The notes under the pieces were generated by a model. The model worked only from the letters and a program-made list of their open reading frames with translations, made no database searches and was not told where the DNA came from. A program made the position numbers and the translations under genes. A stretch of DNA of 64,000 nucleotides, taken from assembly GCA_964575455.1 (NCBI GenBank), contig CAZNRX010000008.1, positions 1 through 64,000 on the forward strand, given 5' to 3'. Within the stretch, counting starts at the first letter, position 1; each line of letters opens with the position of its first letter. Positions 8,935 to 18,139 of the stretch are shown piece by piece. The stretch is from SKLM01 sp964575455. Its GTDB lineage: Bacteria; Chloroflexota; Anaerolineae; B4-G1.

Positions 8935-11613
8935 GTGAACCGCAAAGCGCCAGCCGTGGTGCGACGATTGACGATCAGTATCTGCTTCGTGTCGCTGGTT
9001 CTGGCCTGTCCCACGGTAGGAGGCGATACCGTGGCCGGCAACGGTGGCGGGAGATCGATGCGCAGAGACATGGGTGCCGTGATCTCGCCACCTACACCGC
9101 CCCGGCCGGGCCTGGCATCGCCAGGAGGCGCTTCCTGGGCCTGTCTGCCTCGCTACGGCGAGCCGGACGAGTTTCTTCACCTGTATCCGCATGGTGGACC
9201 AGAGGAACCCCCTGGATCGGATTCGACGACCACCTTGTGGGGGGTTGACTCCGCGGACTTCAATGACGATGGTTGGCCGGACGCTGTTTTGTGGAGAGGG
9301 CTTCAACCGACCGGAGTGGCTCTTGAGCTCGACGTCCTGCTCAACGATGGACAGGGAAACCTGGCACTGGGGACGTCCGAGGTCTTCTCGGGGATGGTCC
9401 CCTCGGTGGTGGAAGGGCGCGAGCTGGTGCTGGCTGACTTCAATGGAGATGGCCGTTCTGACATATTCTTCGCCGATCACGGGATGGACACCGACCCTTT
9501 CCCTGGGCACCAGAACACGCTGGTCTTGTCGGCCCCCGGCGGCAGGATGGTGGATGCCACGAGCGGCGTCCCTCAGCAATCCGACCAGACTCATTCCGCT
9601 ACGGCCGCAGACATCGACGGTGACGGGGATATTGACTTATATATCGGAAACCTGGGCGGCGGTGGCGTGCCGCCTCAGATCTGGCTCAATGACGGGATCG
9701 GCGTCTTCACCGTGGGTGTCGGGCTCCTTCCCCCGGAGCAGGTTAGCGATCCGCCCAACTGGTACACCACCAGCGAGTTCGCCGACGTCAACAACGATAC
9801 GTTCCCCGATCTGATCCTGGGCCAGGGGAATCCGAACCGACCTTCCCACGTCCTGTTGAATGACGGCACCGGTCACTTCTCCCAGATGGAGACCCCGTTG
9901 CCGCCCACCATCTTCGCGCCGAACCAGCAGCCCCTCGACATCAAGGCTGCCGACATCGACGGCGATGGCTACCTGGACCTGTTACTGTCTGACACGCGGA
10001 GCACCTACGTCGGCCGCTACATCCAGGTGCTGATCAACAACGGCGATGGCACCTTCCGAGATGAGACTGCCGCGCGGCTGCCCCAGTCCGATAACGACGA
10101 TCCCTGGATCAAGTGGGTTTACTTGCTTGACCTCGATATGGATGGGCATCTCGACATCGTCGTGCTTCCGCTTGGGCCGCCGGGGCCCCTGTTCTATCTC
10201 AACAATGGGGTTGGTGCTTTCCGCCCGCTGCCCAACGTGTTCAACATCGGGACTGACAACCTCTTCACGTTCCTCGACGTCGACCAGGATGGCTTTCTGG
10301 ATGTGCTCTGGTCCTATCCAGGATGCTACGGCGGGACGTGCCCGGAGGTGCACTTCTTGGTGCGGGCTCTGGGGTGTCCGGTGTTCTTGCCACTGGTCTC
10401 TCGCAACTATCCGCTGGAGCCATGCCTGCCGGAGTTCGGCGATCACGAGGTGCTGCTGACCATCGACGCAGATGGTATGATCGAACGGCTCAGAACCGGG
10501 GATCTGGACGGTGACGGGTACGCCGACGCCATCGTGGCCCGCATCACGTTCCAGACCACCAGGACCCATGAGATAAGCATCCTGCTCAACGATCAACGAG
10601 GTGGGCTGGTGGACGGGACGCAGGCTGTGTTTGAGGGCCTGATTCCGAAAATGATCCAACCTACCCAGCCCTTGCTACACGATTTCAACGGGGATGGTCG
10701 CATGGACGTGTTTTTGCCAGACAGTGGTATGGACACGGACCCGTTTCCGGGCTACCAGAACACGCTTCTATTATCAGTTCCCGGGGGCAAGCTAGTCGAT
10801 GCCACCGCCAATCTCCCTCAACAAAGCGACTACACGCACTCTGCCGCTGCCGCTGACATAGACGGAGACGGAGACGTGGATCTGTTCGTGGGCAACCTCG
10901 GCCCGGAACCTCCTGAGATCTTGTTGAATGACGGTACGGGCCGTTTCGAGGTGGCGGTGGGGCTCCTGCCTCCAGAGCAGAGAGACCTGGACGAGAACTG
11001 GTACCCGTCGTGTGCATTCGCCGACGTCAACAACGATACGTTTCCTGACCTCATCCTGGGGCACGGTAATCCAGGCCGGGACTCGCACGTTCTGCTGAAC
11101 GATGGATCTGGTCGCTTCTCCAAGACCGCCACTGACCTTCCTCCCACGCCACTTGGGGAGAACGATGTGGCGCTGGACATTAAGGCCACCCATATCAATC
11201 GCGACGGATACGTGGATCTACTGGTGAATCATTCCCGCAACACAGACTGGGGACGGTATATCCAGGTCCTGATCAACAACGGCGATGGCACCTTCCGGGA
11301 CGAAACAGCTGCCCGATTGTCGCAAGAGACCGACGAAGGCTGGCTCAGGTACCTCGATCTGCTCGATCTGAACTACGATGGACACGTGGATATCGTGGGC
11401 ACGGCGATGGTGGGACCTCACGTCTTCTATTTGAACAATGGGCAGGGCGTCTTCAGCGAATGGGATCCGGGCGTGGATCTGTACGACTTCGCCTTCCTTG
11501 ATGTCGACCGAGATGGCTGGCGGGACATCCTCCTGTCAGGTTCCGCTGACCCTGCAGCCGATCTCTGGGAATGGCACGCAATCATCCGTCACACTGGCTG
11601 CCTCAGCCCTTGA
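8935..11613 (+). CDS. Exported FG-GAP/VCBS repeat protein, two fused modules
   Basis: An 892-residue protein starting at GTG 8935, which has the SD GGAGGGAGGA just upstream; more upstream in-frame starts lack one. A signal peptide covers about residues 1-34. It contains two copies of the module found singly in the four genes that follow. Each copy has about seven Ca-binding-like 'D-x-[ND]-x-D-G-x-x-D' loops typical of FG-GAP/VCBS beta-propeller blades. The module-end tag 'GCPVFLPLVSR' is internal, at the junction of the two halves, and the second half stops at 'TGCLSP', just short of the tag. This looks like fusion of two neighbouring paralogues with loss of the final tag. Extracellular binding or adhesion is inferred. 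Confidence 0.85.
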   Translation: MNRKAPAVVRRLTISICFVSLVLACPTVGGDTVAGNGGGRSMRRDMGAVISPPTPPRPGLASPGGASWACLPRYGEPDEFLHLYPHGGPEEPPGSDSTTTLWGVDSADFNDDGWPDAVLWRGLQPTGVALELDVLLNDGQGNLALGTSEVFSGMVPSVVEGRELVLADFNGDGRSDIFFADHGMDTDPFPGHQNTLVLSAPGGRMVDATSGVPQQSDQTHSATAADIDGDGDIDLYIGNLGGGGVPPQIWLNDGIGVFTVGVGLLPPEQVSDPPNWYTTSEFADVNNDTFPDLILGQGNPNRPSHVLLNDGTGHFSQMETPLPPTIFAPNQQPLDIKAADIDGDGYLDLLLSDTRSTYVGRYIQVLINNGDGTFRDETAARLPQSDNDDPWIKWVYLLDLDMDGHLDIVVLPLGPPGPLFYLNNGVGAFRPLPNVFNIGTDNLFTFLDVDQDGFLDVLWSYPGCYGGTCPEVHFLVRALGCPVFLPLVSRNYPLEPCLPEFGDHEVLLTIDADGMIERLRTGDLDGDGYADAIVARITFQTTRTHEISILLNDQRGGLVDGTQAVFEGLIPKMIQPTQPLLHDFNGDGRMDVFLPDSGMDTDPFPGYQNTLLLSVPGGKLVDATANLPQQSDYTHSAAAADIDGDGDVDLFVGNLGPEPPEILLNDGTGRFEVAVGLLPPEQRDLDENWYPSCAFADVNNDTFPDLILGHGNPGRDSHVLLNDGSGRFSKTATDLPPTPLGENDVALDIKATHINRDGYVDLLVNHSRNTDWGRYIQVLINNGDGTFRDETAARLSQETDEGWLRYLDLLDLNYDGHVDIVGTAMVGPHVFYLNNGQGVFSEWDPGVDLYDFAFLDVDRDGWRDILLSGSADPAADLWEWHAIIRHTGCLSP

Positions 11614-11714
11614 CTCACGTGGTCAATGGACGAAGAACGCGACGGTCCACCGGGCGAAGCATACTTGAGAGAGTCGAGGCGAGACTGGCCCGGTGGAGTC
11701 GCGCCTATCCGTAT
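11602..11714 (+). repeat. Structured intergenic repeat of the FG-GAP cluster, copy 1
   Basis: About 110 bases that recur at 16331-16447. It contains a hairpin: TCCACCGGGC (11646-11655) pairs with GCCCGGTGGA (11688-11697), extended by GCGAC/GTCGC across a two-base bulge. It ends just before the SD and start of the next paralogue. Confidence 0.7.
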
Positions 11715-11725
11715 GGAAAATCATC

Positions 11726-13243
11726 ATGAAGCTCGATAGACAACTGAACCTGTTGATGGTCGGCGCCTTTCTGCTGTTAATTCTGGTGTGTCCGCGCGCG
11801 GGGGGCGATGTGGCTGCGGGCAGCGTCGGTGAAGGTCTCACAGATGGGGGCATAGGTCCCCCGGTCGCTGCGACGAAGCTGTGTGGATCGACCGCGCTCC
11901 CGCGACGGGCCTCCTCCGCCTCGTGTCTGCCCCATTACGGCGGCTGGGAACTCCTTCTCCAGATGGATCAGACGAGCGATCCCGATTACGAACCCTTCCC
12001 GGCGGCCGGGGACTTCAATGATGATGGCCTGGTGGACATCCTCATCGCGCGGCTGCAGTTTCAGACGGATGCTATTTTTGGATTGGACATCCTGCTCAAC
12101 GATGGTCGTGGCGGAATGACTCTGGCGACATCTGAGGTCTTCTCGGGATCTGCGCCGCTCGTACAACATCCAACGGACGTCGTCGTAGCGGACCTCAACG
12201 GCGACGGCCGTTCGGACATCTTTGTGGCCAATACAGGGAATGACTCTCCTCCGCATCCCGGATTTCAGAATGCCCTTGCACTGACCAACCCCGATGGCAG
12301 GCTGGTGGATGCAACCCAGCGTCTGCCACAGCAGAATGATAACACGCATTCGGCCTGCGCAGCCGACATCGACGGTGATGAGGACATCGACTTCTACTTG
12401 GGGAACATCTGGGCGCAGCATGGCATCGACCCCCAGTTCCTGGTGAACGACGGTTACGGCAACTTCGCAGTGGCTGAGCAGCCCCTCCCCCCACTGCTCG
12501 ACCTGGACCAAAACGGCTACAGAACTTGCGCATTCTCTGATGTGAACGCCGATGGTTCACCCGACTTGATCCTCGGTGACGTCGGGGATGAGTTGTCCAA
12601 CGAGCACTCCACCGTGACGTCCGAAGTGCTGCTGAATGACGGCGACGGGATGTTCACACATCTGCCCGGCGCGATGCCGCCCAAGACATTTTCCCCGACG
12701 GATTCGGCGCACGACATCGCGCCAGTCGACCTCGACGGTGACAGCTACGCAGACCTGGTGGTCGTCTACGAGCGGCCGATTATGACGTTCTACATCCAGG
12801 TGCTGATCAACAACCAGGATGGGACCTTTCGCGATGAGAGCAACTCGAGGATCGCGTCGTTCTACGATCAGATCTGGCCGGGCTGGCAGGCCATGTCTGG
12901 GAATCCCAGGAGGACGCTGGAGCTACGAGACATGGATCGAGATGGTGATCTGGACCTCCTGGCGAAGTCGTGGGAGGGCGAGCATCCTGAGCCACTGCTC
13001 TTCCTGAATGACGGGAGTGGTTACTTCGCGTGGCAGCCCTTCGAGTTTGGCCTGGGGCGAGACCTCTACTACGCCTTCGTCGATCTCGACGACGACGCTG
13101 GTCACGACATACTGCTGGCCCAGTGTCATCCGTATGACCACGACTACGTCTTTGCCATTCGCGATCTGGGATGCCCCGTGTTCCTGCCGCTGATCTGCTG
13201 CGAATCATCGGTGGCACACCTACAGAGGGGAGCAGGGCGATGA
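11726..13243 (+). CDS. Exported FG-GAP/VCBS repeat protein, paralogue 2
   Basis: A 505-residue single-module paralogue. ATG 11726 is preferred over the upstream ATG 11693 because the aligned position in the last paralogue (16458) carries a clear SD and the hydrophobic signal peptide starts here. After the signal peptide come a low-complexity stretch, the family landmark 'SCLPHYGG', then Asp-rich FG-GAP loops such as 'DLNGDGRSDIF' and 'DIDGDEDIDFYLGN'. It ends with 'GCPVFLPLICC' plus a short tail. Its stop overlaps the next start (ATGA at 13240), implying coupled translation. Surface-exposed Ca-binding propeller is inferred from family knowledge. Confidence 0.83.
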   Translation: MKLDRQLNLLMVGAFLLLILVCPRAGGDVAAGSVGEGLTDGGIGPPVAATKLCGSTALPRRASSASCLPHYGGWELLLQMDQTSDPDYEPFPAAGDFNDDGLVDILIARLQFQTDAIFGLDILLNDGRGGMTLATSEVFSGSAPLVQHPTDVVVADLNGDGRSDIFVANTGNDSPPHPGFQNALALTNPDGRLVDATQRLPQQNDNTHSACAADIDGDEDIDFYLGNIWAQHGIDPQFLVNDGYGNFAVAEQPLPPLLDLDQNGYRTCAFSDVNADGSPDLILGDVGDELSNEHSTVTSEVLLNDGDGMFTHLPGAMPPKTFSPTDSAHDIAPVDLDGDSYADLVVVYERPIMTFYIQVLINNQDGTFRDESNSRIASFYDQIWPGWQAMSGNPRRTLELRDMDRDGDLDLLAKSWEGEHPEPLLFLNDGSGYFAWQPFEFGLGRDLYYAFVDLDDDAGHDILLAQCHPYDHDYVFAIRDLGCPVFLPLICCESSVAHLQRGAGR

Positions 13244-14697
13244 AGCGCAACGTCCTGGAACTGCTGACAGCCGGTATCTGCTTCGTGTCGCTGATTCTGG
13301 CCTATCCCAGCGTGGGAGATGGGCCAGCTGCCCGTCGTGCGAGCGAGCATCTGATGCCAGGGCATGTAGATACGCTGGACTCGGCAACCACACTGTCTGG
13401 ATCAGACGCGCTATCACCGGCGGATGCTTCCTGGAGCTGCCTGCCGCGCTACGGCGAGCCTCGGTTCGTTCTTGCTATCGACAGGGCCTTTGAGCCTCAG
13501 CTGACCTCAGGGGACTTCGACGGGGACGGCCTGGACGACGTGGTCGTCGAGAGGCTGCACTGGCTGACATACGAAACATTCGAGCTGGACATCCTGCTGA
13601 ACGACGGATCGGGCGGGCTGACTCTGGCGACCTCTGCCGTCTTCTCGGGTACGGTCCCCGCCGTACAACACCCAACGGACGTCGTCGTGGCGGATTTCAA
13701 CGGCGATGGTCGCGACGACATCTTCGTGGCTGATCACGGCTACGACGCCGATCCGTTTCCCGGGTATCAGAACCAGCTCGTCCTCAGCGCTCCCGGCGAC
13801 AAGCTGGTGGATGCCACGGGCAATCTGCCGCAGCGGGATGACTTCACCCATTCGGCATGTGCGGCCGACGTCGACGCCGACGGGGACGTCGACTTGTACG
13901 TAGGGAACACCTGGGGACAGCGCGACATCGATCCACAGATCCTGCTGAACGACGGACGCGGCCGCTTCTCGGTGGGCGAGAACCACCTGCCTCCACTGGT
14001 GGATCTGAACCAGAACGGGTACACGACTTGTGCGTTTGTCGACGTAGACAATGATGGTGATGCAGACCTGGTGCTCGGTGATGCCGGTGACAGCATCGGC
14101 AACGAGCATTCTACGCCCGATTCCGAGGTGCTCCTGAACGATGGCGCGGGGGTGCTTGCGCTCGTGCCCGACGCGATGCCAGCGAAGGGCGTCTCGTCCT
14201 TCGACATCGCTCATGACATCGAACCGATCGACCTCGACGGTGATGCCTTTGTAGATCTCCTAATGCTGTATGAAGGGTGGGAAGGGCCATTCGAGGGTTG
14301 GCAGGGAAGCTACGTCCAGGCGCTGGTCAACAACGGGGACGGCACGTTTCGCGACGAAACGGCATCAAGGTTGCCTTCGCTGGACCGGCAGGTCGCGATT
14401 CGGGCATTGGAGTTGCGGGACTTGGATCGCGACAGTTACCTGGATATACTGGCGTTTCCCTGGGACGACCAGGCCCCCAATCCGCTGCTGCATCTGAACG
14501 ATGGCGCCGGGCACTTCACCCTGGTCGCCTTGGACTTCAAGGTCTTCGATCTGCCCTACGTCTTCCTGGACATCCACGGCGACGGCGGTCACGATATCGT
14601 CCTTTCCACGATCTCGGACTTGGCCCCCCAACCCGTCTACCTCATTCGCGATCTGGGATGCCCCGTGTTCTTGCCATTGATCTGCCGCACGAGCTAG
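13240..14697 (+). CDS. Exported FG-GAP/VCBS repeat protein, paralogue 3
   Basis: A 485-residue paralogue starting at ATG 13240, which overlaps the previous stop and is preceded by GAGGGGAGC. The signal peptide 'VLELLTAGICFVSLILA' resembles that of the two-module paralogue at 8935, whereas paralogues 2 and 5 share a different leader peptide. FG-GAP loops such as 'DFDGDGLDDVV', 'DFNGDGRDDIF' and 'DVDNDGDADLVLGD' are regularly spaced. It ends exactly at the tag 'GCPVFLPLICRTS'. The alternating signal-peptide types suggest the array grew by duplication of gene pairs. Confidence 0.83.
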   Translation: MKRNVLELLTAGICFVSLILAYPSVGDGPAARRASEHLMPGHVDTLDSATTLSGSDALSPADASWSCLPRYGEPRFVLAIDRAFEPQLTSGDFDGDGLDDVVVERLHWLTYETFELDILLNDGSGGLTLATSAVFSGTVPAVQHPTDVVVADFNGDGRDDIFVADHGYDADPFPGYQNQLVLSAPGDKLVDATGNLPQRDDFTHSACAADVDADGDVDLYVGNTWGQRDIDPQILLNDGRGRFSVGENHLPPLVDLNQNGYTTCAFVDVDNDGDADLVLGDAGDSIGNEHSTPDSEVLLNDGAGVLALVPDAMPAKGVSSFDIAHDIEPIDLDGDAFVDLLMLYEGWEGPFEGWQGSYVQALVNNGDGTFRDETASRLPSLDRQVAIRALELRDLDRDSYLDILAFPWDDQAPNPLLHLNDGAGHFTLVALDFKVFDLPYVFLDIHGDGGHDIVLSTISDLAPQPVYLIRDLGCPVFLPLICRTS

Positions 14698-14725
14698 GAG
14701 ATGGCCAAGCAGAGGGAGCATGATT

Positions 14726-16363
14726 ATGAAACCCAGAGTTGTGAATAGACTGGCCTTCGGTATCTGTCTGCTGCTACTGACTCGAGATACTCGCGCCCTC
14801 ATGGTGGGGCTCGGGGGGAGAGCTGGTTCAACCCAGTTTCGGCGGGTATGGAAACCCGCCCTACGTGAGGTTGAGAAAGAAGCTTCTCTCATTGCGGGAG
14901 ACGATGTAGTTGCGAACAACGTCTATGGGGATCCGACGGATGCAGGGAGGAACACGCTGACAACGGCGGTGACTAGACGTGGATCAACCGTCCAATCAGG
15001 GAGGGCGTCTTCCTGGGGCTGTCTGCCTCACTACAGTGAGCCGGAGGAGATCCTCACCCTGTATCCACCAACTGATCTACACCACGTGGTTTCGACCGAC
15101 TTCAATGGCGATGGGTGGCCGGATGCTGTTCTAGCGAGGGCGTTCTGGCAGAGTGACGAGATCTTCGAGCTGGACGTCCTGCTGAACGATAGGGACGGGA
15201 ACCTGGCGTTGGGAACATCGGAGATCTTCTCGGGGACGGTTCCCTCTGTGATGGATGCGCGCGAAGTGGTGCTGGCTGATTTCAACGGGGACGGCCGTTC
15301 TGACATGTTCTTTGCCGATCAGGGGAACGATAGCCCTCAGGGGACTGGGTATCAGAACACGCTCGTGCTGTCAGCACCGGGTGGCAAGATGGTCGATGCT
15401 ACCGACAACCTACCTCAACAGAGCGATTTCACGCACTCCGCCGCGGCTGCTGACATCGACGGGGATGACGATGTCGACCTTTACGTGGGCAACCTGTGGG
15501 GGGATACCCCTCAGATCTGGCTGAACGCGGGAGGCAGCGCCGTGTTTGCGGTGGCGACAGGGCGTCTCCCGTTTCCAGTGGAAGACACCGACTATGGGGC
15601 GTTCACGACTAGCGAGTTCGTCGACGTCAACAACGATACCTTCCCCGACCTGATACTCGGTGACGCGGGGGATGATCTGGAAGGAGGGCCGGATTCTCTG
15701 GTGCTGTTGAACGATGGTACCGGTCATTTCTCGCCTCTGGCGGGCGCAATCCCGCCGAAGCCTTTTGCGGAATCAGACATCGCCCTGGACATTGACGCGG
15801 ACGACGTTGACGGCGATGGGTATCAGGATCTGTTCATTGTCTTCACGAAGTGGGACTACGCGGGCCGGTACATACAGGTGCTCATCAACAATCGGGACGG
15901 TACCTTCAGGGACGAAACCCCCACGCGGCTGCCCCAGTCCGATAACGACGCTCCCTGGATCAGGTGGGTCTACTTGCTTGACCTCGATATGGATGGGCAT
16001 CTGGACATCGTGGCGCTCCCGCTTGGGGGACCGGAACCTCTGTTCTTCCTCAACAACGGAGTTGGTGCCTTCCGCCCGCTGCCCAACGTGTTCAACATCG
16101 GGACCGACAATCTGTTCACGTTTCTCGACGTCGACCAGGATGGCTTTCTGGATGTGCTCTGGTCCTATTCGGGATGCTACGGCGGAACGTGTCCAGAAAC
16201 GCACTTCTTGGTGCGGGCTCTGGGCTGTCCGGTCTTCTTGCCGCTGGTCGGTCGCGACTACCCGCTGGAGCCATGCCTGCTGAAGTTTGACGAAGACCGG
16301 CTGCTCCTCACTGTCCACCCAGACAGGGTGGCTCAGTCCTTGGCCCGCGTCAACAATCGATGA
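14726..16363 (+). CDS. Exported FG-GAP/VCBS repeat protein, paralogue 4 with remnant of a second module
   Basis: A 545-residue paralogue. ATG 14726 sits seven bases after AGAGGGAG; the alternative ATG 14720 would leave only a one-base spacer. The body closely follows the first half of the two-module protein at 8935, including 'FNIGTDNLFTFLDVDQDGF'. It does not stop at 'GCPVFLPLVGR' but continues with 'DYPLEPCLLKFDEDRLLL', matching the first residues of that protein's second module. It then runs into sequence homologous to the intergenic repeat (the 'AQSLARVNNR' tail). The simplest reading is a former two-module gene that lost most of module 2 by deletion. Confidence 0.83.
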   Translation: MKPRVVNRLAFGICLLLLTRDTRALMVGLGGRAGSTQFRRVWKPALREVEKEASLIAGDDVVANNVYGDPTDAGRNTLTTAVTRRGSTVQSGRASSWGCLPHYSEPEEILTLYPPTDLHHVVSTDFNGDGWPDAVLARAFWQSDEIFELDVLLNDRDGNLALGTSEIFSGTVPSVMDAREVVLADFNGDGRSDMFFADQGNDSPQGTGYQNTLVLSAPGGKMVDATDNLPQQSDFTHSAAAADIDGDDDVDLYVGNLWGDTPQIWLNAGGSAVFAVATGRLPFPVEDTDYGAFTTSEFVDVNNDTFPDLILGDAGDDLEGGPDSLVLLNDGTGHFSPLAGAIPPKPFAESDIALDIDADDVDGDGYQDLFIVFTKWDYAGRYIQVLINNRDGTFRDETPTRLPQSDNDAPWIRWVYLLDLDMDGHLDIVALPLGGPEPLFFLNNGVGAFRPLPNVFNIGTDNLFTFLDVDQDGFLDVLWSYSGCYGGTCPETHFLVRALGCPVFLPLVGRDYPLEPCLLKFDEDRLLLTVHPDRVAQSLARVNNR

Positions 16364-16447
16364 AACAGCCGCGACGGTCCAACAGGCGAAGCACACTTGA
16401 GAAGGTAGAGGCGAGACCCGCCTGGTGGGGTCGCGCTCATCAGTATG
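16331..16447 (+). repeat. Structured intergenic repeat of the FG-GAP cluster, copy 2
   Basis: It aligns with 11602-11714. TCCAACAGGC (16378-16387) faces GCCTGGTGGG (16420-16429), flanked by GCGAC/GTCGC. Relative to copy 1 one G-C pair is replaced by A-T (a compensatory change), one pair becomes a wobble and one is a mismatch. Its 5' part is the 3' end of paralogue 4. A weaker third copy may lie near 17960-18003. Confidence 0.7.
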
Positions 16448-16457
16448 GAGGATCATC

Positions 16458-17924
16458 ATGATGCTCGATAGACGGCTGAACTTGTTGACGGTCGGCGCCT
16501 TTCTGCTGTTGGCTCTGGCGTGTCCGCGCACGGCGAACGATGTGGTCGCGGGCAGCGCCGGTGAAGGTCTGAAAGATGAGGGCATTGGTCCCCCGATCGC
16601 CGCAGCGAAGCTGCGTGGATCGACCGTGTTCCCGAGCGGTGTCTCCTCTGGCTCGTGCCTGCCCCGCTACAGCGAGCCGCAGTTCATCCTCAGCGTCCAG
16701 GATGCCGGTTCGTACGAGCCGGAGTTGGAGACTGGGGACTTCAACGGGGATGGCCTTGACGACGTCGTCATCAGGCGTTCTCGGTTTGGAACGACGACGA
16801 CCTTTCCTCTCGATATCCTCCTCAACGATGCGAACGGCAGCCTGGTTTTGGGGACGTCCAGCGTGTTTTCCGGAACCGTCCCCCGCGTCCAAGCGCCCGC
16901 ATCGATGATCGTCGTCGCTGACTTCAACGGTGACGAACGCCCGGACATCTTCGTGCCCGACGGTGGCATGGACGTACACCCCTTCCCAGGCTATCAGGAT
17001 ACCCTGGTGCTGTCCGCTCCCGGCGGCAAGCTGGTCGATGCCACCGCCAATCTCCCCCAACAGGATAACTTCACACATCAGGCGTCTGCCGGGGACATCG
17101 ATGGGGACGGCGACAAGGACCTATACCTCGCCAACACGTGGGGGCAGGAGATGATAGACCCACAGATCTTGATCAACGATGGAGCCGGGCAGTTCACCCT
17201 CGCCGATAACCGGCTCCATCCGTCGCTGGATCTGACCCAGAATGCCTACACGGCCTGTGAGTTCGTCGACGTCGACAACGACGGTTTCCCCGATCTCGTC
17301 CTGGGTGACGCCGGTGACGATATCGACAATGAGCACTCGACGCCAGACTCCGTGTTGCTCTTGAACAACGGGCTAGGTAGCTTCACGTCGAGCCCCATAG
17401 CGCTGCCCACGAAGCCGTTCGCGGCGACGGACACGGCGCTGGACATCCAGCCAGCGGATCTCGACGACGACGGCTACCAGGATCTGCTCATAGCCTACAC
17501 CAAGGGGGATCCGGGTTACGTCGGCAGGTACATCCAGGTGTTGATCAACAACCACGACGGGACGTTTCGAGATGAGACCGCTGCAAGGCTGCCTCAGTCC
17601 GACAACGACGATCCCTATATCTATCGACTGCAGCTGATGGATATGGATGGTGACCAGGATCTTGATCTGATCGGCAGAATCTGGACTGACGGCGATCCGG
17701 ATCCTCTGCTCTTCTTGAACGATGGTAGCGGGCGCTTCAGCCGACACGCCCTGGACTTCAATTTGCCGTATCTGTACTACACGTTTGCGGACCTCGACGG
17801 AGACAGTGGTCACGACCTTGTGTTCGCCACCTATGCGCCGCCCGAGGACATCTATGCCATTCGTGATCTGGGATGCCCCGTGTTCCTGCCTCTTGTTTGC
17901 CGGAGCTACTCGGCGATCAGGTGA
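16458..17924 (+). CDS. Exported FG-GAP/VCBS repeat protein, paralogue 5
   Basis: A 488-residue paralogue, last of the array. GGAGG lies six bases before ATG 16458, which fixes the start downstream of ATG 16425. The signal peptide 'LNLLTVGAFLLLALACP' nearly repeats that of paralogue 2. The landmark 'SCLPRYSEP' and FG-GAP loops such as 'DFNGDGLDDVVI' and 'DIDGDGDKDLYLAN' follow, and the protein closes with the tag 'GCPVFLPLVCRSYSAIR'. The five paralogues share blade order and differ mainly in loop sequence, consistent with surface variation by duplication. Confidence 0.83.
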   Translation: MMLDRRLNLLTVGAFLLLALACPRTANDVVAGSAGEGLKDEGIGPPIAAAKLRGSTVFPSGVSSGSCLPRYSEPQFILSVQDAGSYEPELETGDFNGDGLDDVVIRRSRFGTTTTFPLDILLNDANGSLVLGTSSVFSGTVPRVQAPASMIVVADFNGDERPDIFVPDGGMDVHPFPGYQDTLVLSAPGGKLVDATANLPQQDNFTHQASAGDIDGDGDKDLYLANTWGQEMIDPQILINDGAGQFTLADNRLHPSLDLTQNAYTACEFVDVDNDGFPDLVLGDAGDDIDNEHSTPDSVLLLNNGLGSFTSSPIALPTKPFAATDTALDIQPADLDDDGYQDLLIAYTKGDPGYVGRYIQVLINNHDGTFRDETAARLPQSDNDDPYIYRLQLMDMDGDQDLDLIGRIWTDGDPDPLLFLNDGSGRFSRHALDFNLPYLYYTFADLDGDSGHDLVFATYAPPEDIYAIRDLGCPVFLPLVCRSYSAIR

Positions 17925-18064
17925 CGGTAGGAGATCGTCCACATCTCCGTGATGTTTTCACGTGACGTGGAGAAAGCAGAAGCATTCTTGAGGAAGACAT
18001 CCGCACACGCTAGCGCTGGAGTGTCGGGCGCTTTGACACTTGTGTGATCACCGGGCATCTGCCC

Positions 18065-18092
18065 TTGACGTCCCCACAGCGCGTGATAGCAT
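18065..18092 (+). promoter_or_regulatory. Promoter of the SARP-type regulator gene
   Basis: TTGACG (18065-18070), a 16-bp spacer and TAGCAT (18087-18092) preceded by TGA. The expected transcript has about a 40-base leader ending in the SD GGAGGGAC before GTG 18140. Box and leader sequence resemble 2227-2300. Confidence 0.65.
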
Positions 18093-18139
18093 GGTTCTGT
18101 CAACACTGTGAGGTCGCCCTCGCGGCGAGAGGAGGGACG

